Below, piece after piece: positions 1 to 20,119 of a DNA stretch of 38,070 nt. Made by a program: the position numbers and the translations under genes. The stretch spans positions 1-38,070 of the forward strand of contig CAJFHE010000011.1 in NCBI GenBank assembly GCA_904378095.1, read 5' to 3'. The number at the start of each line of letters is the position of its first letter. Position 1 is the first letter of the stretch. Below the pieces are notes generated by a model that ran no database searches, was not told the origin of the DNA, and saw only the letters and a program-made list of their open reading frames with translations. Source of the DNA: an uncultured Clostridia bacterium. Its GTDB lineage: Bacteria > Bacillota > Clostridia > TANB77 > CAG-508.

Positions 1-877
1 GTATATTGCTTTCTCCAAATCTATATGCATTAACACTAGGTACATTGCTCAAATCTATATCTGTTAATACTATATATCTTCCATATGGTTGTATTTTTAA
101 GTAGTCATCTAAGCTTGTTATTCCTTTTATTTCTGTCCCTGCTTCTACCTCTATTGTTTGTGAATCTAGTGTATAATATCTATCTTGTATTTTTACTAGT
201 AATTCTAGCTCGTAACTTGCATTTTCTTCTACTTCATAGGATTTTTTTGCATCTTCTATTTTGTTCTCTTCTCCTATTTCTTCATATCTTGTTTCTTGTA
301 TTTGCTCTCCATTTTTATATATTCTCACATAATAGTCATTTGTTGTTATTTCATCTCTTGCATCTATTAAATTGATATTTACATCTGCATTTAATATATA
401 TTTAAATTCTTCATAACTTGTTTTTTGGCTACCTAGTTCCACTTGCAAGTTTTGTATTTCTACCTCTCCTGTTGAGCTTACTATTCTAAATCCTACATAT
501 CCATTTTCACTTACTGTTAATGTGTAGCTATATTCTTGCCAATCTGCAGTTAAATTATTTATTGTAGCTACTGCACTTGAGCCATTCATAATATTCATGT
601 TTGTTGGATTTATATATTTTGCCTGAAAACTTATTGTTACTTCTTCTCCTATATATTCTGTTAAATCATATAAATAATTTCTATAACTTAGATTTAAAGT
701 AAGTATTTTTGTGCTTTCATCATATTTTAATCCATAATTTCCACCATAATTAAAGCATTGTGCATACCAATTTACTTTAGATGATACATCTAGCAAGTTC
801 TTTCCTGTTCCTGCTCTTCCTATTCTTTCTAATTCTAACTCTCCACTTATTCCTGGCTCTGTATATATTTCTATTTG
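1..877 (-). pseudogene. 3' part of frameshifted Fn3/CBM-like surface protein, runs off window
   Basis: This reading frame is open from position 877 down to the window edge and has no start of its own. It continues the protein encoded at 871-3372 if one base is restored in the run of A before its stop codon (minus-strand AGCAAATAG would become AGCAAAATAG). The encoded stretch begins with a beta-rich, jelly-roll-like segment containing GKNLLDVSS near its start and LQVELGSQKTSYEEF near its end, a pattern seen in carbohydrate-binding-like modules of surface and phage proteins. It ends in a GLUG/Listeria-type repeat start (YIVLTDIDLSNV). By inference it is the distal, outward part of a large anchored surface protein. 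The true C-terminus lies outside the window. Confidence 0.7.
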
Positions 878-3372
878 CTATTGTCTGTATGCCCTTCATT
901 GTATTGTGGTGCATAAAATATTATCTTATATGTTGTGTTTTCTTCTAGATTCTCATATGTTTTTCTTGAGTATTCTTGGTTTGTGTCTATCTCTTCTAAT
1001 GATACTAATTTATCTTGCTCATCTCTTACTTCGATTCTTACTTTATTTGTAAGTACTGCTCCATCTATATCTTCTACTCTTACATCAAAGTCTATCATAT
1101 CTCCTATTACAAATTGATTTCTTATTTGCACTTCTGCTGGTATTTTTAATGTGGTTATTTCTCCTATGCTTTGTCTTGTCTCTACTGCTTCTTCTATACT
1201 TCCTTGTTTTGCTACTGCTACTGTACTTATTGTATATTTCGTATTTGATTGTAATTGATTGAACTTTATGCTAACTCCTTCTGCTACTTTTAGACTTGCT
1301 AATTCGTCTTCTGTTAACTCTTTACTGTATTCTTCTCCATTTTCTGCTCTGATTATTATATCTAATTTTTCTAATATTTGTATTAATCTTCTATCTGTTT
1401 GCTCTTCATTTATTGTTATTTCTACTTCTATACTATTTGATGTTGTTTCTTTTTCTTCTATATTTAAATGCAAATATCCTAATGATGTTATTGGTAATGT
1501 TGTAAAATATCCACTTCCTATTATTTGATTTTGCTTCATTCCTCTTCCATCTTCTGTATCATAATCTGCATGTATTTCTATTTTGTAATAATTATTTGGG
1601 TCTAAGTCTGTAAAGCTTAATGTATTTCTATTTCCACTTAAGCTTTCTTCTTTTACTATGTTTCCACTTTGGTCTATTATGATATATCTATAATTCTCTA
1701 ACTCTACATTATCTTTATTTGCTAAATTCAGGTTTAATTCTACTTCTACTACATCTTGTTTTCTTACTTGTATTGTTACTGTTGGCTCTTCTTTTGATGT
1801 CCTTGTTTCTCCTTCTCCTTTTTCTATTTTTAGCTCATTTCCATATTTATCATATGCTTTTATTTCATATCTTATCTTTTGGTTTGATTTTACATTTTCT
1901 CCTGTTTGATATGTGATTTCTTCTCCGTTTTTTAATTGGTTAATTTGCTCTGTACTTAAACTATATTGAACTCCTCCTATTTCTATATATAGCCTTGTAA
2001 TTCCTTTTACTACTTCTTCTGTTAATTCATTTCCTATTTTTATATTCTTTATTTCTACTTTATTTGAATATATCTCTCCATTTTCAAAATTTAGCTTTAT
2101 CTCTCCTAATGTGTCTATGCTTTTTGTTTGTACTACTCCTCTATAGAATTCTTCTGTCTGCTCTATTTCTTCTTCATCTGTGTAATAGAAGATTCCTATT
2201 ATTTCATATTCTGTGTCTGGGTTTAATCCTGATATTTCTGCTACTCCTCCACTTGTTACTTGTACTCTTCTATTTAGTCTTCCTTCTCTATATACTTCAA
2301 ATATTATTCCTCTTGTTATTTCTCCTGTTACATCTTCTATTGTTAGCTCTGTTTTTGCACTATATACTTGTCCTTCAAAGTCTGTACAGCTTACTTCTGG
2401 TTTTACCCATGTTGGCTCACTCTCATTGTTATTTCCATCATTATCTGTTATCTCATTATTTCCATCAGACTCATTATTTCCATCAAGCTCGTTATCTCCA
2501 TTTTCGCTCTCTTCATTTACATTTTCTGCATCTTCTTCCTCTACAGTGTTATTTTCTATCTCATTATTTATCTCTTCTTCTTGGCCAGTTTCCTCTTCCT
2601 CGTCTAATTTTCCTAATCTCTCTAGAAATTCTTGATATGTTATTTCTTCTCCCTTTATTTTTATTTTTGACTCATTATCTATATCTTCTATATTATGATA
2701 CTCTATATATGTTCCTTTTAATTCATAATATCTTATACTTCCTTCTGTAAAATATATATTACTATTTGCTTCTATTTCGTATGTATTATATTCCGTTTCT
2801 ATCTCTATCTTTTCTGCATTTGTATATATATCTTCATCTGTTTTTAAAAATAGGTATTCGTTTCCATCTGCTCTTGTTAAATCATCTCCATTATACATTA
2901 CTCCTCCTGTTAACAAAAACTCTGGATATCCTTCTACCATTTCATAATTTGTTGTTATTAATTTTGTATCTCTTGATAAATTTAATATTGTATTTTGCTC
3001 ATTTATATATATCGGATATTTTATATCTATTTCGGTCTTTTCTTTCTCTCCTACATAATATGAGTTTAGCTTTTTATATACTAGCTCTTGCTCTTTTACT
3101 TCTACTAAGTCTATATACCTCTCTACCTCTGATATATTATCACTTTTTAAGTTTGCCACCATTGTCTGTGCCTCTATTGCATACCCTGAATATGGCATCA
3201 TTATCTCTGGAGCATAGCGCAAAAATATGTAGTATATGCTAATGATAATTACTATCATTAGTATTATTCCTACTACTAAAAATAGTGGTAGATTTTTTAT
3301 TTTTCTAAATGTGACCCTCTCTCTCTCTCTCTCTACAGCCTCAACGTTTCTACGGTTTGTTCTTTTCTTCAT
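871..3372 (-). CDS. membrane-anchored Fn3-repeat surface protein, N-terminal part (frameshifted at 3' end)
   Basis: The protein has a basic cytoplasmic N-terminus, one TM helix (about residues 30-50, uncleaved-anchor type) and an ectodomain of about 200 residues with a NEYLFLKTDEDI stretch. An acidic Asn/Glu-rich linker follows (about 255-320), then several Fn3-like repeats of about 95 residues (LNPDTEYEI, LQSNTKYTIS style turns). The build matches the surface proteins at 9837-11339 and 11359-16716, so I infer a paralog. I chose the ATG at 3372 because AAGGAGAG lies about 8 nt upstream; in-frame ATGs at 3378 and 3438 are less well placed. The frame ends at 871 just where the downstream frame (1-877) takes over, so this is a frameshifted gene or a sequencing error. 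A terminator (3577-3608) separates it from the ATPase operon upstream, and it has its own promoter candidate. Confidence 0.8.
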   Translation of the reverse strand: MKKRTNRRNVEAVERERERVTFRKIKNLPLFLVVGIILMIVIIISIYYIFLRYAPEIMMPYSGYAIEAQTMVANLKSDNISEVERYIDLVEVKEQELVYKKLNSYYVGEKEKTEIDIKYPIYINEQNTILNLSRDTKLITTNYEMVEGYPEFLLTGGVMYNGDDLTRADGNEYLFLKTDEDIYTNAEKIEIETEYNTYEIEANSNIYFTEGSIRYYELKGTYIEYHNIEDIDNESKIKIKGEEITYQEFLERLGKLDEEEETGQEEEINNEIENNTVEEEDAENVNEESENGDNELDGNNESDGNNEITDNDGNNNESEPTWVKPEVSCTDFEGQVYSAKTELTIEDVTGEITRGIIFEVYREGRLNRRVQVTSGGVAEISGLNPDTEYEIIGIFYYTDEEEIEQTEEFYRGVVQTKSIDTLGEIKLNFENGEIYSNKVEIKNIKIGNELTEEVVKGITRLYIEIGGVQYSLSTEQINQLKNGEEITYQTGENVKSNQKIRYEIKAYDKYGNELKIEKGEGETRTSKEEPTVTIQVRKQDVVEVELNLNLANKDNVELENYRYIIIDQSGNIVKEESLSGNRNTLSFTDLDPNNYYKIEIHADYDTEDGRGMKQNQIIGSGYFTTLPITSLGYLHLNIEEKETTSNSIEVEITINEEQTDRRLIQILEKLDIIIRAENGEEYSKELTEDELASLKVAEGVSIKFNQLQSNTKYTISTVAVAKQGSIEEAVETRQSIGEITTLKIPAEVQIRNQFVIGDMIDFDVRVEDIDGAVLTNKVRIEVRDEQDKLVSLEEIDTNQEYSRKTYENLEENTTYKIIFYAPQYNEGHTDNSK

Positions 3373-3525
3373 GTTCATCTCTCCTTCAATTTTTGAAAAA
3401 TTATCTTTCGAAATCTTATTTTTTCGTATAATTCGCATGATATGTTTATATGGTTTATTTATTTATATCTTATATATTTAATTTAATTTTATAAACACAG
3501 TAATTTTTCTCTTCTTACTCTTTAC

Positions 3526-3554
3526 ATTCTATATTATTATTTAGCAAAAATCAA
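3526..3554 (-). promoter_or_regulatory. candidate promoter of the 871-3372 surface protein gene
   Basis: On the minus strand, TTGATT (3549-3554) and TAGAAT (3526-3531) are separated by exactly 17 nt. They lie downstream of the ATPase operon terminator and about 150 bp before the chosen start. This is a sequence match only. Confidence 0.5.
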
Positions 3555-3576
3555 GTCTATTTTAACAACTTCATAT

Positions 3577-3608
3577 AAAAAACGTGCAATATTAATTGCA
3601 CGTTTTTT
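3577..3608 (-). terminator. Rho-independent terminator of the ATPase/surface-protein operon
   Basis: A perfect 14-bp stem (3577-3590 with 3595-3608) with a 4-nt loop carries A/T tracts on both flanks, so it can work in either direction. It lies about 40 bp after the last gene of the operon. Confidence 0.85.
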
Positions 3609-3648
3609 ATAAAATCTTTTTATTAAAGAGTACTTTTTATTGTATTTA

Positions 3649-6587
<2,939 letters not shown>

Positions 6588-7361
6588 TTATCTTTTTATT
6601 TTTATAAAATTTTCTATAACCTTCTTAAATCCTTTTGCATTTTTTTCTTTTCTCTCTTGTCGTAAATTTTCTTCTTCTATTTCATCAATTTTTCTTAATG
6701 ATTCCTTCGTTAACATTTGCCTTGCGACATTTTCGGATGCATAGCTATTTTCCGTCGCCACTCTAATCTCATATGATAAATACATTGCTATCATGTTAAT
6801 TAATATATCATTAATATTTCCTTCAATAGCAAAGTCTTCCTTGTGTGACGAAGTTTCATAAGCTTTTTTGTCTATTGGTAGTATTTTTCTTTTTACTAAC
6901 TCAATTCTACTAATGTTATAATAATGGTTATAGATTAAATTAATTTCACTTACTTTCGAGTTTACTATTTTATCGTACAGAATGTCTTCAATTTTATTTG
7001 TATTATTTAGATATTCTTCTTTTGTTAATGCTAAAAGGACATTTTCTTTTCCTTTTAAAATCTTTTTTCCTATAATTATTTTTTCACTTTCTTTGTCTTT
7101 TAGCGCTTCATGATTAACATTAGAATTGAAATTTCCGCAAAATCCTAAATCATTTCCTATATAAATGTTTAATGCTTTTTGCTTTTTATCTAGTTTTAAC
7201 ATTTTTTTGTCTAATATTAAATTCCTATTATTTAAAACATTATCCATAAAATTAGTCAATTCTTCTTCATATTCAAAGTATTTTTCTGCTTTTTTCCTAG
7301 CTTTATCTACCTTGAGTAAGGAATGAAAATTCATTACTTTTACTACACTTTTAATTTTCAT
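6588..7361 (-). CDS. atpG: F1-type ATPase gamma subunit, divergent
   Basis: A 257-residue central-shaft subunit (family usually about 285). It has the long N-terminal helix, the middle Rossmann-like part with GFCGNFNSNV (compare GLCGGYN of ordinary gamma) and the conserved C-terminal helix region ATENSYASENVARQML, which turns inside the alpha/beta ring. The C-terminal end is extended with Lys/Glu-rich sequence (ERKEKNAKGFKK). It overlaps the alpha stop by 11 nt with an RBS (GGAAGG) inside the alpha gene. Retention of gamma means rotary torque can be delivered to the c-type subunit below. Confidence 0.88.
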   Translation of the reverse strand: MKIKSVVKVMNFHSLLKVDKARKKAEKYFEYEEELTNFMDNVLNNRNLILDKKMLKLDKKQKALNIYIGNDLGFCGNFNSNVNHEALKDKESEKIIIGKKILKGKENVLLALTKEEYLNNTNKIEDILYDKIVNSKVSEINLIYNHYYNISRIELVKRKILPIDKKAYETSSHKEDFAIEGNINDILINMIAMYLSYEIRVATENSYASENVARQMLTKESLRKIDEIEEENLRQERKEKNAKGFKKVIENFIKIKR

Positions 7362-8709
7362 CTATGTTTCCTTCCTGTTTAGCTAACTTCTTAAATTTAT
7401 CTATGATTTCTTCATTGGTAAGTGGTCTGAATTTTGGTTGGTTTAAAGCTTCTTGTATTTGTTTTCCTACCTTCATTTTATTTCGTAGTTCTGGTGTCAT
7501 TTCATCCATGTTAGCTAATTCATATACTTCTTTAGTTTCCAAATAACTTAAAAATGTTCTTCTAATTTCAGCACCAAGTTTTTTTATGTCCGCTTTCTGA
7601 ACAGCCCCGCCAAGTCTTGATACAGAATTTTTATAGTTTATTGCTGGTTTATTTCCTTTTGCAAATTCTTTTTCTGACAATACAATTTGTCCATCAGTAA
7701 TTGATATAATATTAGTTGATATATAGTCTGTAATATCTCCACCTTTTGTTTCAACAATTGGTAGTATTGTGATGGAGCCACCATTTTTGTATTGACATCC
7801 TTTTTCTAATAGTCTAGCATGTAAATAGAATATATCTGCTGGATATGCTTCTCTTCCTGGTGTTTTGTCTGAAACTAGACTTATTTCTCTATATACATCT
7901 GCATGTTTTTTTAAATCATCTATTACTACTATTACATCTTTTTTCATTTTCATAAATTCTTCTGCTATAGATAAGCCGACAAATGGAATTAAACTAACAA
8001 CTGGTGCTTTATCATCATTAGTTGCAACTACCATCATTGTGTAAGAAATAGCATTTCTTTTTAAAAGTTCGTTATATATTGTTTTAATTTCTTTTTTTGT
8101 TTTTCCTACTGCTATATAGATACATATTACATCATTGGCACGATTATCTATTATAGCTCCTTGATTTACTATTGTGTCTAGACAAATTTGAGTTTTACCT
8201 GTTTTTTTGTCTCCTATGATTAATTGTCTTTGTCCTTTTCCTATAGGGTATATTAGGTCTATTCCTGCTATTCCAGTAAGCATTGGTCTATTTACTTCTC
8301 TACGATCCATAATTGGAATGGTATCATTTTCAATATTGATGTATTCAATTTTATCAAATACTTTGCCTGTTAATAAATCTGTTCCAAATATGTCTACAAT
8401 TCTTCCTAATGCTTGTCTCGCAAATACAGCTTTAAATTGCTCTCCAGTAGTTTTTACTAAATCTCCTATTTCTATTGGGGCATCTTCTTTAACAATTGCT
8501 ACTGTTACTGAATTTTCTTTTATTTGGTTTACATAGCCCATTCCTTTTTCCCATATAGTAACTTTTTCAAAATATGTTACGTTTTCCAAGCCTGCAACTT
8601 CTATAATATAGTCTTTTACTTGTATAACTGTACCTGAATCGAAAACATTTTCATTATTTTTTATTTGCTCAATCTTTTGATTTACTAATTCATCAATATG
8701 TGTACCCAC
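7351..8709 (-). CDS. atpA: F1-type ATPase alpha subunit, short form
   Basis: A 452-residue protein (usual alpha about 500). It has Walker A GDKKTGKT (166-173), Walker B VIVVIDD (259-265) and REAYPADIFYLHARLLEK. The arginine finger is kept as Arg365 in NSVSRLGGAVQ. The N-terminal segment that normally contacts delta/OSCP is about a dozen residues shorter and the C-terminal domain is also trimmed. Translation starts at GTG, 6 nt after GGAG; no in-frame ATG fits better. The finger and Walker motifs together indicate working alpha/beta catalytic interfaces. Confidence 0.92.
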   Translation of the reverse strand: MGTHIDELVNQKIEQIKNNENVFDSGTVIQVKDYIIEVAGLENVTYFEKVTIWEKGMGYVNQIKENSVTVAIVKEDAPIEIGDLVKTTGEQFKAVFARQALGRIVDIFGTDLLTGKVFDKIEYINIENDTIPIMDRREVNRPMLTGIAGIDLIYPIGKGQRQLIIGDKKTGKTQICLDTIVNQGAIIDNRANDVICIYIAVGKTKKEIKTIYNELLKRNAISYTMMVVATNDDKAPVVSLIPFVGLSIAEEFMKMKKDVIVVIDDLKKHADVYREISLVSDKTPGREAYPADIFYLHARLLEKGCQYKNGGSITILPIVETKGGDITDYISTNIISITDGQIVLSEKEFAKGNKPAINYKNSVSRLGGAVQKADIKKLGAEIRRTFLSYLETKEVYELANMDEMTPELRNKMKVGKQIQEALNQPKFRPLTNEEIIDKFKKLAKQEGNIDEN

Positions 8710-8723
8710 ATTTATCTCCTTTC

Positions 8724-9569
<846 letters not shown>

Positions 9570-9576
9570 TCACCTT

Positions 9577-16716
<7,140 letters not shown>

Positions 16717-16833
16717 ATTTTGTTCCTCCGTTTAGTTTTTATTTTTCCTGAAGTTCTTTATTATCAGTCTTTTTGACTTTGGTTTTTTAATAATTTTCTC
16801 CTCAAAGTTTTGATTTTCCGTTTTTATATTTAT

Positions 16834-16862
16834 ATTATATACATAAGTTTTATTTTTTGCAA
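16834..16862 (-). promoter_or_regulatory. promoter of the ten-gene ATPase/surface operon
   Basis: On the minus strand, TTGCAA (16857-16862) and a perfect TATAAT (16834-16839) are separated by 17 nt, about 118 bp before the start codon at 16716. This is the best sigma-A-type match in the intergenic region on this strand. Confidence 0.7.
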
Positions 16863-17023
16863 TATTTTTTTTTAAAAAGTCGAATTTTCTGAATGTATTT
16901 TTTTCCAGTCATTTTTTATGCATTTTTCTTTCTATATTATATCACTTTTTCTTTCCTTATTATTATGACATTTTTCTCTCTATATTATTCGACAAATAAA
17001 TTTATTTTTCTAAAAATTTTATA

Positions 17024-17052
17024 TTGACAACAAAATATTTTTAGATTATATT
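17024..17052 (+). promoter_or_regulatory. promoter of agrA-agrC
   Basis: A perfect TTGACA (17024-17029) and TATATT (17047-17052) are separated by 17 nt, about 90 bp before the agrA ATG. This strong consensus suggests constitutive expression of the receptor and regulator. Confidence 0.8.
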
Positions 17053-17140
17053 ATTAATTGTGCTGGAAAAATTTAGTAATATTTTCCCCCGCTATCGAAT
17101 TTAAGTTCAGATTTTTTTATTTTATTTATGGAGGATAAAA

Positions 17141-17881
17141 ATGTTAAATTTTGTTTTATGTGACGATAATTCTAGTGCTATTGACAGATTATCTAAAATG
17201 TTAAACTCAATTCTCATTTCTCATAATTTAAAAGGTCAGATATCTTTTACGACAACTAACCCTTTAGATTTATTGGACTATGTACAAAATCACACAACTC
17301 ATGTTTTGCTATTAGATATAGATTTAAAGTCATCAACAACCGGTTTACAAATTGCCGAAAAAATCAGAAGTGTAGATAAAAGCATTTATATTATTTTCGT
17401 TACTGGACATTTTGAATTTGGAATGCTCGCTTATAAATATAAAACCTTCGATTTCTTACAGAAGCCTCTGACAAAAGAAAGATTTGAAGAGACAATATTA
17501 AGGCTATATTCTGATATATTTGGTGATAAAACTAGATATATACGATTAGATAATGACAAAACGGTAATTAAAGAAAATACCATTAGGTTTATAAAAAAAG
17601 AAGGAATGAAGGTAATATTTCACACAGATACTAGAGATTATGAAACATATGGCTCATTTAGCAAGATATCTGATATGTTACCTTATAATTTTGTCAGATG
17701 TCACAAATCCTATATAGTAAATATGGCAAAAATAACTGATATAGATATAACGAATAATTTGATTTCGTTTAATAATAATGACCAATGCTTTATTGGTCCA
17801 AAATATAAAGATGATTTTATGGAGGTTTTAAAAAATGAATACTTTACAAACAATATGGTCCGCGTTGACTACGCCAAATGA
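17141..17881 (+). CDS. agrA: LytTR-family response regulator (AgrA-like)
   Basis: A 246-residue protein. The receiver domain (about 1-125) has the acidic pair DD (8-9), phospho-acceptor Asp59 in LLLDIDL, the Thr of FVTGH and the Lys of QKP. The LytTR DNA-binding domain (about 140-240) has the typical FVRCHKSYIVN segment. It pairs with the adjacent AgrC-like kinase, whose start overlaps this gene by 47 bp with its RBS (GGAGG) inside this gene. By family knowledge it binds direct-repeat promoters when phosphorylated in response to a cyclic peptide. Position suggests agrBD and perhaps the divergent ATPase operon as targets; this is inference. Confidence 0.9.
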   Translation: MLNFVLCDDNSSAIDRLSKMLNSILISHNLKGQISFTTTNPLDLLDYVQNHTTHVLLLDIDLKSSTTGLQIAEKIRSVDKSIYIIFVTGHFEFGMLAYKYKTFDFLQKPLTKERFEETILRLYSDIFGDKTRYIRLDNDKTVIKENTIRFIKKEGMKVIFHTDTRDYETYGSFSKISDMLPYNFVRCHKSYIVNMAKITDIDITNNLISFNNNDQCFIGPKYKDDFMEVLKNEYFTNNMVRVDYAK

Positions 17882-19187
17882 ATTGATTGTTAGGATACAA
17901 GGTATCCCTATCACATTTTTAGATATTTATGTGTGCATGTTATATTTTACAACTGTATTAAATATAGATACCACTCGAAAATCAAGGACAAAATATCTTA
18001 TAATATATGGAATTACTGCTAATATAATAACTTTTACTATTCCAACTTCTTATGCTGTATTTGTAAATATTATTGTATGGCCACTTATGGTGCACTTTAT
18101 ACTAAAAGCTAGTATATTAAAGAGCATCTTGTCAGAGATAATAACTTTAGTTATTACTTCAATTCTCGAATTAATATTTTCAAACATTTTCTTGCAAATC
18201 TTTAATATTACATCTGACATGATAATGTTAGTGCCTATTTATAGATTGATAGTTGTTTTGAGCATATATCTAATCTTATTTATCATCACAAAATTAATTA
18301 ACATGTTTAAAGTTAATATACAAATATTTGATAATATGAGTCTTAAAACTAAAACTTTATTAATCATAAATGCTTTACTAATTATACTCGTTCTTGCTAT
18401 GCAATTTTACCTAGTTAGATATTATAGTAATTCAATGCCATTATTTATAACTTTAATTAGTACTATAAGTTTAATCGCATATTTTATTGTAAGTATTTAC
18501 AGTATTATTAATGCCTCAAAGCTGGAAACCACTAAAATAGATCTAGAAAATGCTAACAGCACAATCCATTCTTTGAAAATTCTACATGACCAAGTTCGTT
18601 CTTTTAAGCATGATTTTGATAATATGGTAAATAGCATTGGTGGTTACGTAGTAAATGAAGATATCCCTGGACTAAAGAAATATTATCAGCAACTTTTGGA
18701 AGAATGTAATAAAACAAATAACTTATATGCACTTTCACCTTCTGTTATCAATCATCCTGCAATTTATCATTTACTTGCAACAAAGTATTATGAAGCTGAT
18801 AAAAAGAATATTCAAATTAATCTTAATGTATTTTTAGATTTAAACGAAATAGAAGAGCGTATGAAAATTTATGATTTTACTAGAATTCTTGGTATATTAT
18901 TAGATAACGCAATGGACGCAGCAGAAGAATGTGATAAGAAAATAATTAATGTTACATTTAGAAAAGATATAAGTAATAACATGATTTTAGTAATTATACA
19001 AAATACATATAATAACAAAGATGTTGATACAGAAGAAATTTATCAAAAAGGTATAACTAGTAAAGAAAATCATAGTGGTCTTGGATTATGGAAAGTAAGA
19101 CAAATACTTATGCATAATAATAATCTAAATTTATTCACTACAAAGAATGATGAATTCTTTACTCAACAATTTGAAATTTATAAATAA
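17835..19187 (+). CDS. agrC: GHKL-type sensor histidine kinase (AgrC-like)
   Basis: A 450-residue protein with about six to seven TM helices in residues 25-225 (peptide-sensing part). The dimerisation/phospho-acceptor segment is RSFKHDFDN with His259, and the GHKL ATPase domain has LLDNAMDAAEE (N box) and GLGLWKVRQIL (G box). The start is ATG at 17835, 8 nt after GGAGG and inside the end of agrA, so the two are translationally coupled. It reads the peptide made by AgrB/AgrD, encoded convergently at 19285-20104. In staphylococcal and many clostridial loci C precedes A; here A precedes C. Confidence 0.9.
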   Translation: MNTLQTIWSALTTPNELIVRIQGIPITFLDIYVCMLYFTTVLNIDTTRKSRTKYLIIYGITANIITFTIPTSYAVFVNIIVWPLMVHFILKASILKSILSEIITLVITSILELIFSNIFLQIFNITSDMIMLVPIYRLIVVLSIYLILFIITKLINMFKVNIQIFDNMSLKTKTLLIINALLIILVLAMQFYLVRYYSNSMPLFITLISTISLIAYFIVSIYSIINASKLETTKIDLENANSTIHSLKILHDQVRSFKHDFDNMVNSIGGYVVNEDIPGLKKYYQQLLEECNKTNNLYALSPSVINHPAIYHLLATKYYEADKKNIQINLNVFLDLNEIEERMKIYDFTRILGILLDNAMDAAEECDKKIINVTFRKDISNNMILVIIQNTYNNKDVDTEEIYQKGITSKENHSGLGLWKVRQILMHNNNLNLFTTKNDEFFTQQFEIYK

Positions 19188-19190
19188 TTT

Positions 19191-19229
19191 AACTAAAAAA
19201 TAGCCTCCTTAAGAGACTATTTTTTAGTT
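19191..19229. terminator. bidirectional terminator between agrC and agrD
   Basis: A 13-bp perfect stem (19191-19203 with 19217-19229) has an A-run on the left and a T-run on the right. It serves agrC on the plus strand and, by symmetry, agrBD on the minus strand. Confidence 0.85.
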
Positions 19230-19284
19230 TTTGTCGATTTTTATATTTTATTATATGGAATTGTTGTTATTCCCTTATTTATTA

Positions 19285-19404
19285 TTAGTCTTTTTTTACC
19301 AATGATGCAGGCATTTTTGGTTGATGAAACATGCCGCATACATAACATGCTGTATTTGTTGATTTAGCGTATTTTTCTGCTAATTTTGCTAAAGTTTTTA
19401 ACAT
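19285..19404 (-). CDS. agrD: AgrD-like cyclic peptide precursor, 39 aa
   Basis: A small gene encoding 39 residues. It has an amphipathic leader MLKTLAKLAEKYAKS, a core around NTACYVCGMF and the conserved C-terminal recognition tail HQPKMPASLVKKD (compare EPKVPEEL of staphylococcal AgrD). It lies 70 bp after agrB on the same strand with a G-rich RBS (GGGGGG). There are two Cys (20 and 23) in the core where most AgrD have one, so the ring-forming residue cannot be fixed from sequence. The function is autoinducer precursor, cut and cyclised by AgrB. The tail motif plus neighbour make this call firm. Confidence 0.9.
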   Translation of the reverse strand: MLKTLAKLAEKYAKSTNTACYVCGMFHQPKMPASLVKKD

Positions 19405-19474
19405 AATATTAAATTCCCCCCATTTGTATAAAATTTATATAATAAAACATTGCCGGCTAATGTTTATTATCAAC

Positions 19475-20104
19475 TTAGTTTTGTGCCTGTTTTGCAAATT
19501 CTTCATGTCCATATTTATTATTTGTTAATTTGTATGCAATTCTTGTAATTGACATAGATTGAATTATTGTTCCGATAATCAAGATATTTGAATATACTTG
19601 ATTAGGTATTATTAAAGCTACAACAAGTGTTAGTATTAAAGTTATATATGATAAAATTTTTTTGGTCTTTCTTTCCTTTTTGCTAATAATTGGTACATTC
19701 TCGGTATCTGCTGGAGCATACATGCTTACCATTAATATTCCAAATATTAGACTTAATGCAACTAATATATATTTTTCTACACTGCCTAGTACTAAAAATT
19801 TGCTAATTAGTACATCACCGTAGTAGAATATAGCACTTCCTATTATACATCCTAAGTGTGTGTGCAAATGAAATCCTCCTGAGAATGTTCTATATGGCAT
19901 TATTGCGAAATATGCGAATACCATTTCCAGACCAAAACCCAGTATAAAGCTAATTCCAAATAGTAAAATCATTTTAGGCGCTTCACCCACTAGAAGTTGC
20001 AATCCGTATAGTATTACTTCTCCCTGTTCATCTGTAATCTCTGGCATCTTTTTTCTCATTTTACTAAGTATAAAACTACAAATTTTTTCTACCAATTTGC
20101 TCAC
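19475..20104 (-). CDS. agrB: AgrB-like peptide-processing membrane protease
   Basis: A 209-residue polytopic membrane protein of the AgrB family. The catalytic pattern GGFHLHTHLGC has His and Cys seven residues apart, as in staphylococcal AgrB (His77/Cys84), and is preceded by RTFS. It cleaves AgrD and forms the thiolactone. The longest frame starts with GTG at 20104, but that codon overlaps the SD-like AGGTGA. A TTG at 20095, 5 nt after AGGTGA, is the better-spaced start. It is transcribed toward agrD and away from the divergent HD pseudogene remnant. Confidence 0.92.
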   Translation of the reverse strand: MSKLVEKICSFILSKMRKKMPEITDEQGEVILYGLQLLVGEAPKMILLFGISFILGFGLEMVFAYFAIMPYRTFSGGFHLHTHLGCIIGSAIFYYGDVLISKFLVLGSVEKYILVALSLIFGILMVSMYAPADTENVPIISKKERKTKKILSYITLILTLVVALIIPNQVYSNILIIGTIIQSMSITRIAYKLTNNKYGHEEFAKQAQN

Positions 20105-20119
20105 CTCATTTGAACTGAG

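Larger units (their letters stand above)
16717..17140. other. 424-bp divergent intergenic region between the ATPase operon and agrA
   Basis: This very AT-rich region holds the minus-strand promoter (16834-16862) and the agrA promoter (17024-17052). The operon leader is about 110 nt long with only a weak AGTC/GACT hairpin. I searched by eye for paired LytTR direct repeats and saw none clear enough to call. No ORF or RNA gene is seen. Confidence 0.7.

Noticed and set aside
1719..3242. Long plus-strand frames full of Leu/Phe/Ser opposite the surface protein
   Set aside because: They are the antisense of an AT-rich, Glu/Asn/Thr-rich coding sequence, have no RBS and no recognisable motif, and overlap a well-supported minus-strand gene.
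16717..17140. Possible riboswitch in the operon leader
   Set aside because: The leader is AT-rich with only a 4-bp hairpin, and no conserved riboswitch core could be recognised.
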